A DNA stretch of 64,000 bases, from the NCBI GenBank assembly GCA_003116875.1, contig BCKT01000002.1, forward strand, positions 1,302,001-1,366,000, read 5' to 3'. The notes under the pieces are model-generated. The model was not told the DNA's origin, ran no database searches, and worked only from the letters and a program-made list of their open reading frames with translations. Positions 46,950 through 59,100 of the stretch are shown piece after piece. Source of the stretch: Takashimella koratensis (Eukaryota; Basidiomycota; Tremellomycetes; Trichosporonales; Tetragoniomycetaceae). The translations under genes were made by a program, and so were the position numbers. Numbering within the stretch: the first letter of the stretch is position 1; every line of letters begins with the position of its first letter.

Positions 46950-47371
46950 TCAACACCTCAGGGTTGGACTTGTTTCTTTTCGTGATGACTGGGTACTGAT
47001 TGGGTATTGCGTACTGTAGAACAGCAGAGATCGTCCAGAGTGACTATGCAGACTTGGATGGGTCCACAGTGACAACTGACTACACATCGATCTGATCCTT
47101 CTATCCAATACAGGTCCCATAAAAGGTAGTAGAATCAAGAGATACATCGAGATCCAATGAAACCTAGAAGGACAAAGCGCGGTGGCTATCGTGTATGATG
47201 AAATATAATAGATGGTTTGCTATAAGTGCTGATACAACGTAATCGACTGACCAAGAATCGGGAACCGAGGTGGGGGTGAGGCGAGATCGGATGGATGGAT
47301 AGGTTGAGATACACTATGAGAGCGAGAGGACCAAGACGCAAGTATTAAGAAAGTTTCCTTCGGAATAGGGG
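46950..47371. other. Convergent 3' region between amylase and receptor genes
   Basis: About 420 bp between two stop codons; it should hold both 3' UTRs. No gene is recognised. Confidence 0.5.
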
Positions 47372-50300
47372 TTAAAGCAACGCCTGAACATCTTCGAAAG
47401 CCTTACGTTCCTCCTCGTCGAGCTCATCGACCTTTTTCCCATCCCTATCCTTGCTCTTACCCCTATCTCTACTCTTGCCTCTCTCCATCGTTCGGCCCCT
47501 ACCCGACGTGCCGTCCGAGTGCTTCCTCCCATGTCCATGCCCGTGACCATGGGAGTGACCCTGCGAAGACCGATGCGAGCTCCTTCCTCGTCCAATGTCG
47601 GCATACTTCTCCCGTTCCCTACTCCGACCCCTCTCCTCGGCTGGCTCTGCACCCTCTTCCATCACTCCGACCTCTCCTTGCTCCTGCACCTCGTCCCTCC
47701 CTCTTCCTTTACCCGCATCACCCTCGCTCTCCACCGTAGCCGTGCGGCCACGTCCCCTGCCTCGTCCTCGAGCTCGGTCCTGGCCCGACTCGCGCTCCCT
47801 ATCCGCCCGGCTGCGCGCATAATAGTCGTGGATGCGAACGCGCGGTCGGTCGGCTTGTTGCGGGACGAAAGTGACACTTAGCTGTTGAGGTGTCGAAGTA
47901 AGGTGAGGGAGTTGCAGACTGAGAGTCGATCCGCGTCGACTGGGTTGAGGGCTCTTCTTCTCGTCTTCAACCGAGGCGATGGCGGACGGGATAGGGGTCG
48001 GGGAGGCAGGGGAAGCGGTCGAGAGGGCGGGAGAAGTTGGGAGGTCGTTGTGTCCCAAAACGGCGGAAGACAGGGCCAGCGGAGTCGTAGTTACTCCACT
48101 TGTCGATGGCAGGATCGGGGAGTTGGGCACCGTCGACATCGGGTCAATACACTCGCTATCCAGGAGCACCGGAACCACCACGTCTCCATCTCCCGTCGTC
48201 GCTAGTGCCGCCTCAACATCGACGTCCACTTCATCCGTCATCCCCAGTGGCAAGTTGGTCATCGGCACGCCTGCAAAGCTTCGTGTGAACATGTTCTCGT
48301 CGCCTTTGTACTCCTCTGACCTGGCGGAGAAACGGCGCCCGAAGATGACCCCGGCGCCGCTGCTGTTGCTGCTGCCGTTGCTGTTGCGTGCGGACCAGCG
48401 GCGGATCCAGAGGCGGGGGAGGGAGATGCGCCTCGGTTCGGGAGAGGCACCGACAAGGCCCGTGGAGAAGGCAAGGCCAGCAGCCGCACCGCCAACAACG
48501 GCCCCCCACGGGCTGACAGGAGGTTCCTCAACGTCCATAGGTAGGCTAAGAGCGTTGAACATGTCCATGGAACCGGCAGAGGGACGGTGGTCGAGTGCAG
48601 AGCCGGGAACAGGCGGCTTCTCATCGAGTACCGCAGAGCTGACGAGGATCGGTGTGGTGGATTCCACAGGGCCAGTACGAGGTGCGTTTGGGTCGGACGA
48701 GGACTGCAACAAGAGTTAGTACAGCGTCCCAAATAATGGGACGACACCCAGTGAAGGATCTTCACTAACCTCGGTTCGTCGACGAAATGTGTTGTGCCTG
48801 TACCTCCAAGCATCTCGAACTCCCTATCCACGAGTCAGCTCAATCCACTCGCGAGTCCTTCCAAACTTCCTCAACATACCTTGATGAGACAGGGATCGCA
48901 GAGCGCGAGCTGGAGAAGCGGGTCAGCAATTGACCCTGTTCATCAAGATCGGGACACCACTTACAGCTCCAAAGAAGATACCGCGCGCGCCGTAGAGGAC
49001 CTCGTAGGCAAAATAGAGGATGTAGTCGGACTGATTCTGCACTCCTCCCCTGCTTGCAATGTACAGATCGCCCACTGCAAGTCATACTTATCAGCCATGT
49101 CCCACTCCTCTGCTCTACTACCTCGACTTGGGTGTGCGCCCCAGATCCAGAACTCACCGCTCATGAGCGTGTTAGACAAGATCAATGCGATCGGGTACAT
49201 TGAGATCCTGAGTGCGATTCGAATAAACTTATCCTGCAACTGGCCCATCCCGGCGGTCGTCCCTCGAATCTGCCCGATCCCGCCTCGGTCCTGTTTACAC
49301 TCCCTGCAGTGTCTGAGGCGGGAGAAGAACAGGTGTCCGCCATTCCCGATCCCATGACCTTGTTTCTCCACATCGTGGCCGGCTCCGGACCCGTGGTCGT
49401 GGGTGTGCTCGTGGTCGTGAGTGTGAGCATGGTTGTGTCGGGGTTTCTTGATGAAGATGGCCCGGGCAGTCGCGCGACCGCTCATGAAAAGCGTAACGAG
49501 GGTCTGGGCAAGATCAGTATTGGTCCAAGAGATTAGGAGAGAAGGAGGGAGAGGACTCACTGCAATGACCGCGATCGAAGCCATGGCGCTAGACAGGATC
49601 TGCCAGAAATACTGCGTCGTGTGAGAGCTCGTTCAAAACATATGTAAAGAGACGTACCAGGTCGAACAAGAGCCATCGAAACCGGGTCCTGCTATCTGCC
49701 GCAGTGTACCAACTGCACCCAAGTCAGCGAGCAAGTCCGGTCCTGCTGCAGCTTGTCGGAGGTAGAGCAGATCTTGACTCACCAGATGTCAAAGATGGGG
49801 TCGTACCCAAAGTGACCTAGCGCGGCGGGGAAGAGCGGGATGAAGAGACCGATCGCTAATGAGACACCAATATACCATCGTTCCAGCTCTGTTTGGGCCA
49901 ACGTTCAAGCAGGTATCGATGTTAGCGATGCCCATAGTTGGAAGGGGTGATGAGGGTGTGGTGTTGATACAATTCAATCCGATTGAATTGAAATGACCAA
50001 TGCCGTTGAATTAGCCAAACTCACTCAGTTGAATGGGGTTGATACCGAGGACGATGGTGCACGCGAGGTTGATACCGATACATGTGCAGAGGTAGTTGAC
50101 GCTGGACCCGAGTCAGCGAGTCCCTGGTGGTGGGCAGCTATGGCCTACTTACATGGCGAGAAGGGCTTCGAGGGCGTACAAGCCTGCGACGCAACCTGGG
50201 CCGGATTGGTCGCCCAAACATGACTACGAGGGTTAGCCCGACCCTCCTCACTCTTAGAACCCATGATCTGTCCCAACCTACCGCGATGTACGTCGCATCG

Positions 50301-50533
50301 TACAACAACTCGAACCCTAGCGCCCAAACAAGTAACCTAAAACTGATTCGATTCAAGCGATGCCTCGCTTCCTTGACGGACCAACACCATCCTATGAGGA
50401 TGAAGACGACGAGGCATAGGAAGATGGAGACGCAAGCGCCGGCGATAGAGACGACGTTGATAAGTTGAGCTTCGTCGTAGGTCATATAGCTGGGAACGTC
50501 GAGAGCCGGGTCAGAGCCGTCGGCGTCGCTCAT
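47372..50533 (-). CDS. Seven-transmembrane receptor (GPCR-like) with His-rich loop and long basic tail
   Basis: Eleven exons (50282-50533, 50153-50223, 50025-50101, 49783-49888, 49658-49712, 49561-49611, 49158-49503, 48965-49074, 48880-48909, 48770-48823, 47372-48703) give 827 aa. Hydrophobic segments in order: INVVSIAGACVSIFLCLVVF, ISFRLLVWALGFELLYDATY, a GLYALEALLAM/ACTIVLGI helix, WYIGVSLAIGLFIPLFPAAL, an ILSSAMASIAVIATLVTLF helix, IRIALRISMYPIALILSNTL, and a YILYFAYEVLYGARGIFFGA helix. This is a GPCR layout resembling the fungal Git3/cAMP-receptor-like group. The third cytoplasmic loop has a His-rich run (HNHAHTHDHEHTHDHG). The tail of about 470 residues is Ser/Pro-rich, then Arg/Gly/Glu-rich, with HSHGHGHGHGRKH and a conserved-looking acidic end. 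Ligand and G-protein partner are unknown. Confidence 0.82.
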
Positions 50534-52539
50534 GGTCGCGAGTATCGACGGTCGCCGGGGAGACAGGAGACAGTCGGGGTGCGCCAGGGATAGAAAGCGA
50601 AGAGGAGAGGGCGAGAGCAGGTATCGTGCCGGCTTGAAGCTTGACGAGGTGAAAGTCGAGGACAAGTAAGAAAGTGTGTGTAGGTGTGTAACTGAAGTTT
50701 CGTGGTACCCACATCCACCGACGTAAGACCGTGTGTGGTCGAGCTGGGTAACCTACTCCTCTACCTGTAGTAGCAATGTTGTTTTGCCTTTTCCACTCGA
50801 CTGGTGCTGTTTGGTGTAAATTTCTCCCTTCTGGTCGTGGAGCAAGGCGCCGGGAGGCTGATACGCCGCCCGGAAAGGTCGCGAGCGCTCCCCGGTGGTG
50901 AGCGTGGGTGTGGGTGAGGGTGTAGGCCCTTACGGTGAGGTTTGTCTGCCGACAACGCCGGGTGGAGATCGATGGCGCCGGTGAGGAGCAGGAGACTGGA
51001 GACACAGGGTAGGGTTAAAGGCAAGCCGTACTGTACCTCGCTGAGAGGGGTGTCAATCACTCTCGATGAAAGGGGTAAGAAATCGGTAACATGGCAAGCA
51101 AACTGCAATCTCCAGTGACTTGGGAAAGGGACAAGGAAGGGGAGGGCAGGGAAGGAGAAGAGGTGGAGATGAACGCCTTCTGGGAAAGGGTAGAGATAGA
51201 CAGCGCCAAGGGAGCCGTCCTCGTCGGTGACCCTAGAGATCTCCGGTACCAAAGTGCAGGAGTGTGCATGCTGGTTGAGTAATTCCCGATTACCATGACG
51301 GACGGTGCAGTCGAATTCACGAACGTGATATGGTTCGAGGCAGGGAGAAGGGGGAAGGAGCAGAGAAGGGAAGGAGGGGGGGGGGGGAGAGGGTGATGAG
51401 GTGATTGCGAGGTGAGGACGGCGGGCTGGTAGGCTTGAGAATGGTGAGTTGAGAAACAACCCAGATGCCTCTTTCGTCTGTTGAGATCCACGGGGCGTCG
51501 GTCATGTTCCCTGTCTCATGAAGACCCCGTCGGATGGGCAATGTCCGGTACGGCAGTGGTCTGTGCACGCACGACCTTTGCGGTCAGCCGTCGGTGAAGC
51601 CGAGGGGGAGGGGGAGGGGGTCGGTGATAATGAATGACCAGCCATTTAGAAGGGAGTGGACGAGATGCCCGAAAGTGTCAACAAACACGTGCCTGACGTA
51701 AACCTGTAACCACCGACGATCCTTTACCCAGGGCGAGTCCCAGCCCAAAAAGTAAACCAGAAGCCAGCAGGCGCAAAGGCATAAACCCAAAAGCATAGAA
51801 TAGCTAATCCCATAACCTAGCCAATCAGAGGATGTGAGAAGGGTCGACCCTGATACCCCACCACAGCACTCGATGCAGCGATTTAGAATCAGCCAGCACA
51901 GAGGGTCGCTGGGCAGGGGGTGCTTGTTCGCACCGCGTCAATGGGACCCGAGTAATGTATCTATGGCGTCTAGGGAGCGCTGACCGCATGCGCCACGCCC
52001 TAGACCCACAAGTGCACCAGTCACCACCACCACCAACCGAGCGCCGCTGGAGCCACTGTCCAGCCTTTATTGCACACATTCCAGTCACTTCCTCCATTCG
52101 ACCGTCAAACCGTCCAAAAACCCTAGTCATCCGTCCGCCAAATCGCTAGCCAAAGTGTGGGCTATATATACACTCACCAACCATGACTGGAGTCACCATA
52201 AGCAGGTAGAGAGCTGGGGGGAGGGTAGCATGAGGTATGAAGTGAACGTGGGAAACGGGGTGAAGCGGCGTCAGGCTTGTTCAGGGAGGCATGGGCGAGA
52301 CGTCGAAGGCCCTGGGTCGCGTGTTCTAGCACTGACCATGAGTCATCTTTTCTGGAAGGAGACAGTGAATTGGACTCGCAAATTGATCTCATCTCGTGTC
52401 ATGGCTCGTATCAAGGCATCTCAAAGAATCAATAGTCTCCATCCAGGTCCTCACTTTGAAACACACATCTACGAACCGAAGCGATCAGACTGATCCAACC
52501 TCCTTGGCTAACGAACCACCTTGGACGCTCCTTCAATGC
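50534..52539. other. 2 kb intergenic region upstream of the receptor gene
   Basis: The longest gene-free stretch in the window. It contains a G run near 51377-51387 and several low-complexity open frames (Pro/Ser/Leu-rich) on the minus strand that lack domain features. A 70-residue hydrophobic frame at 51584-51796 cannot be supported as a gene. It probably holds the receptor's promoter and leader plus the 3' end of the FMN reductase. Confidence 0.4.
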
Positions 52540-53181
52540 TCAGTGACCCTCGGGAGCCGTTTCGACGCCTGCTTTCTTGGTATTGACGAGCTCGATGATA
52601 TCGTTGACGGTCGCCTTGATTGCCTCGTCGTACTGAAGCAACCACTCCTCGTCACCCTGAACCCTGTCGGCGCCATGGATGTAGTTCTTGGGAAGGACGA
52701 CCTCGACTTTTCTATCCACGACCTCTGCGTGAATTCCATGCAACATCTCTCTCCCAGCGACCTGAACTTTACTCCCTCCTCGCCCTCCGAGGGTCATGAG
52801 TGCCGCCGGCATCGCGTTCCACTCTACGAAAAGCTGGTCGATCGCGTTCTTCAGGAGCGCAGGGTAGCCCCAGTTGTACTGCGGAGTGAGGATGATCATC
52901 GCGTCCCATTTCAATACGGTAGCTGACCAGTCCTGGATCGCCGGGTGCGTGTAGTGCGACGAGAGTTCCGAGAGTGGGTAACGAGCCAAGGCGGCAGGGA
53001 TGGTGTCTTCAAGGTCGAAGGGGAGGGGGTGGCCGGGAGATTGGGTGAGGTGGATCACGTCAAGAGTGACGGAGGGGAAAGAAGAGGAAATGACGGATTC
53101 AATGTGTTTGAAGACGCCAAAAGTGTTGGATGGGGATCGAGTCGAGCCCAGGATGTAGCCGATCTTGATAGGAGTGGACAT
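52540..53181 (-). CDS. NADPH-dependent FMN reductase / flavodoxin-fold quinone reductase
   Basis: Single exon, 213 aa, no signal peptide. It reduces FMN or quinone-type acceptors with NAD(P)H in the cytosol. Seen: IGYILGSTRSPSNTFGVFK, a phosphate-binding loop of the FMN_red fold, then ILTPQYNWGYPALLKNAIDQ with the flavin-contacting PQYNWG and FVEWNAMPAALMTLGGRGG. Length matches the family. The ATG at 53181 starts just before the first beta strand. Neighbours are a receptor and PAM16, so context does not point to a pathway. Confidence 0.9.
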   Translation of the reverse strand: MSTPIKIGYILGSTRSPSNTFGVFKHIESVISSSFPSVTLDVIHLTQSPGHPLPFDLEDTIPAALARYPLSELSSHYTHPAIQDWSATVLKWDAMIILTPQYNWGYPALLKNAIDQLFVEWNAMPAALMTLGGRGGSKVQVAGREMLHGIHAEVVDRKVEVVLPKNYIHGADRVQGDEEWLLQYDEAIKATVNDIIELVNTKKAGVETAPEGH

Positions 53182-54189
53182 GGTACTGGTTTGGGTTGTG
53201 GGGGGGATGGATAGTCTGCAACGGTGGGTAAGTTGATTTGTCTCGACAAGGTCGAATGGTCGGACACTCACGTTGACTTGGGCGTCCAAGGACGGTAGAG
53301 GCCAAGTAAGAGAGCTATCGACGCAACGAGGGCGAAGGCGAGGTTGTGTAGTGGGCGAGGAATGGCGAGTGATTGGAGTGGTGAAGAGCTGTCAGGCGAG
53401 GTGAAGTGGTTGGTGTATATATAGAACCCGCCGAGGCAAGGTCGGGGGTGGGATTGGTTGGGTATGGGTATGGGAAACAAAGAACCGACGCCGGGGCGTT
53501 GCGAGGCTCGGGGGTTGGCGTGCTCTGATCGGCCAGTGCAAATGTTGACAACGGGAAGCGATGGCGAAATCGAATTGAATCGTATCGTTCAGCGTTCTCA
53601 GTGATTGATAACAAAGGACGGTCAGGCGAGTCAAGGTTATGCTCAGGCACAGCACGCGGGATACTGCCGAGGTGCGGGTCCGAGGTAGGCAAGGAGGAAG
53701 GCGCAAGCTCGGCGGTTCGGCGAGATGAACGATATCAGATTGAGTTGGGCTAGGCTGATACAAGATTGCGGACCCGTGAACCCCGGCAAACGGCAACCAC
53801 CGACATTGTCACCCAACGCCGAGGAGTTGACAACTCCCCGATCACCGACTTCATTACGTAACATCAGTCAACTTTGCCTCGGCCGACTGCCCACGATTTT
53901 CTCGGGGAACTACATCTCGTATCAACTGAACGCATAGAACATCATGCGTAGCTTGCCGCACCGTCTCGGCTGGGCAAAGACGGCACGTGGTTATCGCTGA
54001 TCAAGGAGGTTGACGAATGAAAGACTAAGAGATGTGCTATGCTGCATGCAGAGGAACAGTGAATGTTCCTTGTATATCGACTACTGCCGGATTGTGCAGG
54101 GAAGCACCCACCGAGCTCTAACTCAAAGATGATCCCTCACTTCCTCACCTCAACATCTCGCCGTTCATTCAACCCTGCTGTCAAGCAAA
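53182..54189. other. Interval upstream of the FMN reductase
   Basis: About 1 kb with the FMN reductase promoter (a TATATATAG-like run near 53418) and the 3' flank of PAM16. No gene is recognised. Confidence 0.45.
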
Positions 54190-55139
54190 TCATCGACCCT
54201 GCCCGCCTTCCGCTGATCCACCCGACGCCGCGCCCGACCGCGTTCCAGCCGCGGCCTCCGCCTCTGCCGCCGCCGCTGCCTCGGCCCCACCGCCCTCGAC
54301 AATCTGCTCCGCCTTTATCCGCTCCAGCGCACGGTACACCTTGGACTGAAGGTAGTGGCTGTGTGTAGGCGCTTTGCTTGCCCGAGCCGGCGGAGGTGCG
54401 GGTTGGCCCGGCTTGGCCACGGGCGGGGCGGGTGGTGCGTTCGCCGCGAAGATTCGGTCGTAGTTCTGTAACATGTCAGCCGCTACCCACACAGTAGAAC
54501 GAAGAGGGGCGTCTTGTGTCGAGCAAGAGACAGGGTTGCGGTGAGAAAGTCGTAGATGAAGCCGAGGAGAAAGATTCAGAAGAGAACAGGGACATCTCCA
54601 CACTCACACTTTGGATAGCTTCCATCGCGTCCTCCTTCTTCACATTCAAGATGAGCCGCGCCTCGTCAATCGACATTTGCAGCTCGTTTGTCAATCGCGA
54701 TTTAGACGAGCCCGTGCCGGCTGGTGCGCTGGATGGGGCGCCCTCTGGCTTGTGCCGAGCGTCTAGAGTGGGTTAGCGGGTTTGCCTGTGACCTCGGGAC
54801 ACAGTAGCGGCGCAATGGGATAGCTTTTTGTTGACCTCTCAACCCTCCAGGCAGCTCCAGGCAAGCGAAAGAGCATTCCCATGACGGAGGCCGAACAGGA
54901 GAGACAATAATGAAAGGAAAGTTAAAGTCACACTGATTCACTCACTCCGAACAGCTTGCCGCCCAGCAGCCGCCATCGCCTTTCCGAATATCCGCACGCC
55001 ATCGACGAAGATCTCAGCAATCACTCGGGGAGACGACTAGGTTGGTGGTTAGCCATGTCAATGGGTTCGATGTCTCGCCACCAAAGGTCGAGGAGGTGAA
55101 AGCGACTTGAGAGAGTGGGAACTCACCATTCCTGGTAAA
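54190..55139 (-). CDS. PAM16: Mitochondrial import motor subunit Pam16 (Tim16)
   Basis: J-like protein of the presequence translocase motor that recruits and restrains Pam18 on the matrix side of TIM23. Four exons (55137-55139, 54946-55036, 54608-54762, 54190-54465) give 174 aa. Seen: SSPRVIAEIFVDGVRIFGKA at the N-terminus, LTNELQMSIDEARLILNVKK, then NYDRIFAANAPP and SHYLQSKVYRALERIKAEQI. These are the J-like helices II and III with the degenerate HPD region. The first exon is just ATG followed by GTGAGT; without it the frame has no start. An Ala-Pro-rich loop and an Ala/Gly-rich tail are extensions beyond yeast Pam16. Confidence 0.9.
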
Positions 55140-56170
55140 GAGACTCGGGATCAAATGAAAGAGAGAGCTCAGTGGACACAAGGTGATCTGACGAGGAGAA
55201 AGATCCGGACCGGTAGTCGATAGCTTGGATACAAAAAGGGTAGTTGAAGGTGGCCGTGGTGGTGAGCTGAGGTGAAGTGTCGATTCGAGATGGAATGGAC
55301 AACAAGTGTGCGGAAAAAATTGGGAGAAAAGGGGTCATGCAAATAAAATGAATATATTCATCCCACCGTACGCTGGGAACGGGAAAGAAAGGCGAGGTAT
55401 TCAAATATACACTTGCATAGAGAGACGTCCCACGACTCGACTTGCTTGTGATCGAGCGAGAAGACAGCTGTCAACCCGATGGGACTCTTGATGAGAGTAT
55501 CAGAGGCATACTAGGAGTCCTTCCCAGGCTCAGCATTGACCTCGTTTTGTACGCCACGGATGATACAGTACCTCGGATACCGGGGTGGGGATTGGGGATT
55601 GGGGACTGATGGCGGAAGCAAATCCAGACTAGACTCGGCGACCGGTGCCTGGTGTGTGTCTGTCTGCCTGTCAGTGTGTGTTTCAACCTCCGCCTCCATC
55701 GTCACCGAGTAACCGAAACCGACTCCCACCTCCACGTTCTCACCCCCGCTCACCGGCACCGGCCTCGTCAAGACAACGCCTCTATGCATGCGAGAACTTG
55801 CAAAGTGCTGCGAGCTGGGCATGTACATGGGACGACCCGTACTTGCCTCGCTGTGCGTCCGCAGCTGCTTTCAGACAGCGGAAAAAGGTGATGCAAGGGT
55901 GGGTTGGGAAAGCCGGCGGGATTCCCGGGAGGCGATGTTAGATATTTTCCAAGGAGATGTGATCTGATCGCGGTTACCGAGAGACAGCTAGCTGCTGGTA
56001 CAAAACATACTCTTCCCATCTTAGCAACGTTCTTACCTCTCTTCTCATCATCTCCCACCTCGCCCATCTGACCTCTTCGACCCTCCCATCCCATCCCATC
56101 CACCCTCCACACCCGCCCCCAACTGCACTCCTCACCCCTCACCATACTATCCCACCATCATTCAGTCGCG
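55140..56170. other. Divergent promoter region between PAM16 and the glycosyltransferase
   Basis: About 1 kb between two divergent start codons. A pyrimidine-rich leader (CCATCCCATCCCATCCACCC) precedes the plus-strand gene. No other gene is recognised. Confidence 0.5.
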
Positions 56171-59100
56171 ATGAAGCAAGTTCCCTTCCATCTCCGAAGC
56201 GACGAGAAAGTCGAAGAAGAGCTGCCTCCTTACACTCTACACGACGACGATGGGCTCCTCCCTTCTGAGATCGGATCAGGCGAGGGGTCTACGTCCTCCA
56301 GCTCACCTATTTCCCTCGACCCTGTTCTGGACCTAGCTCGGGAGAAGAGTGATCTCGAACTAGGTGAGTCCTGTCACTGTCATCTCCTGTCTGATCAGAC
56401 TTTTCGCTTTACCTTGCCTCACCCCCTATCGAGGAGCTGGCCGAGATCTGTCAGCTAATTCACCTGCAGACTACGCGAGGTACACATCCTCCGGACCCGG
56501 TCTCGACTCCCGAGCAGAACTTGACGCCACAGGCCAGATCAATATCTGGGTCAAACTAAATCGCCCTCTTCCTCCTCTACCCGACGACGCCTATGCTCCG
56601 CAGATCAACGAGTACGCTGTTAGCCCACAAGAGGCGGCGTCGTGCCCGCCGCTCAATATCGTCATCTTCGTCGTGGGGTCAAGAGGTGCGTTGAAAGCTG
56701 GGATCAATACCGGTGGAGTGGGTCGGGTGGGTCGTTGATGGGGCCGAGACTGCGACAGGTGCTGGGTCCTTTAGGTATCCCGCTCCAAAGCTGCGAAAAG
56801 ACCAGCGCTGATGGGTGGGTTTCGATACTCAACAGGCGACGTGCAGCCTTTCATCAGTCTCGCTCTCGCTCTGATCAAGAGCAATGGTCACCGAGGTAAG
56901 TAGCCTCATGACTCCAAATTACTTCCACTCTTGCTATCCGTCTCCGCCTTCATCGCCCTTTACAGCAGTCCCCTGACACATCACAGTCCGTATCGCCACG
57001 CACCCAGACTTCAAAGATTTTGTCCTCTCGGCAAACGAGCGGCTCCGGGGTCACCAGTTCTCCGATACCCCTCTCGAAGGCAGGCTGGAACACTTTGATA
57101 TTGGTGGTGACCCGGCTCAACTCATGGCGTACATGGTGAAGAGTGAGTCGAGCCGTCCTTGCCTCTCACCCACCTCATCTTCAACATCCGCCTCTACAGT
57201 GGAGAGTAATGGGCTGATGTGTTCTATCCCGATATCAGACCCAGGACTACTCCCGGGCTTTGCATCACTCACGAACGGCGATATCAAGGCGAAGAGAAGA
57301 ATGACCAAACAGATGTTGGCAGGGTTCTTCTTCTCTTGTTTCGCGCCCGGTAACGTAGGAGGCGAATTTGCAGCCGACGCGATCATCTCCAACCCGCCAG
57401 CGTTTGCACATGTTCATATCGCAGAGGCGCTGGGTATTCCTCTCCTCGTCTCTTTCAGTAAGCCGATTCATGGCTCTGTCCCGTGGGCTAGAAGCTGACC
57501 CCGGATCAGCAATGCCGTGGACACCAACAACCGCGTTCTCGCACCCCTTGGTCAATGTACAGAGTTCAAACGCGGAACCAGGGATGACCAACTACTTGAG
57601 CTACTCGCTCGCCGATGTCCTGTGAGTCTGGGCACACTATCTTTCGTCTACGTCGCTAACACAGATGTACAGGATCTGGCAAGGACTTGGCGACGTGATC
57701 AACTCGTTCCGTAGCTATAAACTGGGCCTGCCCCCGCTCTCGATGCGAACTGGGCCTTCGGTAGTCGACAGGCTCAAGGTCCCTTGCACCTACGCGTGGA
57801 GCGAGAGTCTGCTTCCGAAACCCAAGGACTGGAAGAACAACATTGGCAAGTGTCTTCTCTCATTCGCGAGTCCCGGTACACGCTGACTGACCTTGACAGA
57901 TATCGTCGGGTTCTACTTCCTCGACAAAGAGCTCACTTACCAGCCTGATCAGGGGTTGGCGGACTTCCTCGCTAGCGGTCAACCACCGGTATACATTGGC
58001 TTTGGTTCGATCGTGGTTGACAACCCGGAGAAACTGACACGTAAGCTTGCGCGGAGCTAGCAATGTCATTGACCACGTACTGATCCACCCAGGCACGATC
58101 TTCGAGGCGGTGGAATTGGCTGGTGTTCGAGCTGTCGTGAACGCCGGTTGGTCAGATCTCGGAGGAGTGGAACTCCCGCCAACGGTGTATTTGTTGAAGA
58201 GTGAGTAAACAGCGTACATGGATATCAGCAGACTGTGTGATACAAGGATTGAGCTAATCGCGTCGTTAGAGGACGTCCCTCACGACTGGTTGTTCGCGGC
58301 AGACCGCGTAGCTGCCGTGTGTCACCATGGAGGTAGGTCGAGACCGGATGACCGGGCTGACATGAAGGCGCCGGAACGACGGCTTGTGGTCTGCGGCATG
58401 GTCGACCGACAGTCATTGTCCCCTTCTTTGGTGATCAACGGTAGGTCCACCACTCCTCTTGGGTCTTTGCTCTTGTAGCGGAGCTGCCTCACTCACACCT
58501 GCAGGTTCTGGGGCGAGTCTATTTCCTCAGCTGGTGCTGGTCCCACTCCGATCCCTTATGCCCAACTCACTGCGGAAACGCTCTCCACTGCACTTACTTC
58601 CGCACTCTCCGACTCCGCGCGCACAGCCGCTGCGGAGATTGCCCAGCGTATCGCATCCGAGAATGGTGCACAAAACGGCGTGGACAGTTTCCACAGGCAC
58701 TTGCCGATTAGGAATATGAGGTGTGATGTGGTCCCTGAACGACTGGCGTTGTGGTGGTGCGAGAGCTTGTGCTTGAGACTTAGTGGACCGGTAGCGGGGG
58801 TTTTGGTGGAGGAGGGGAAGATCAGGTGGAAGGATCTGGCACCGCATCGTGAGTTGATGACTGGGGAGAAACAACATGAGAGAGAGCTAATCAATGTACA
58901 GGGTCGAAGGAACATGATACGTCAAGGCATTATGCGGACCCATTCCGAGGCGGTGGACAGGCGATCTTGAGCTTGATCACGGAAACCTTTGGAAGTACCG
59001 CTCAGATCTTCCACCAGCCTGTAGGTTCTTTCACTCATTATAGCTTAGACGCTGTGATTGACACATCTCAGCATCATGGTCTTGTCAACATGTTCTACGG

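Noticed and set aside
50761..51459. 232-codon minus-strand frame upstream of the receptor
   Set aside because: Leu/Pro/Ser-rich with overlapping open frames on the same strand, no recognisable domain; more likely leader/promoter sequence.
51584..51796. 70-codon hydrophobic minus-strand frame
   Set aside because: No splice partners, family motif or conserved context; hydrophobic frames of this size occur by chance in pyrimidine-rich DNA.
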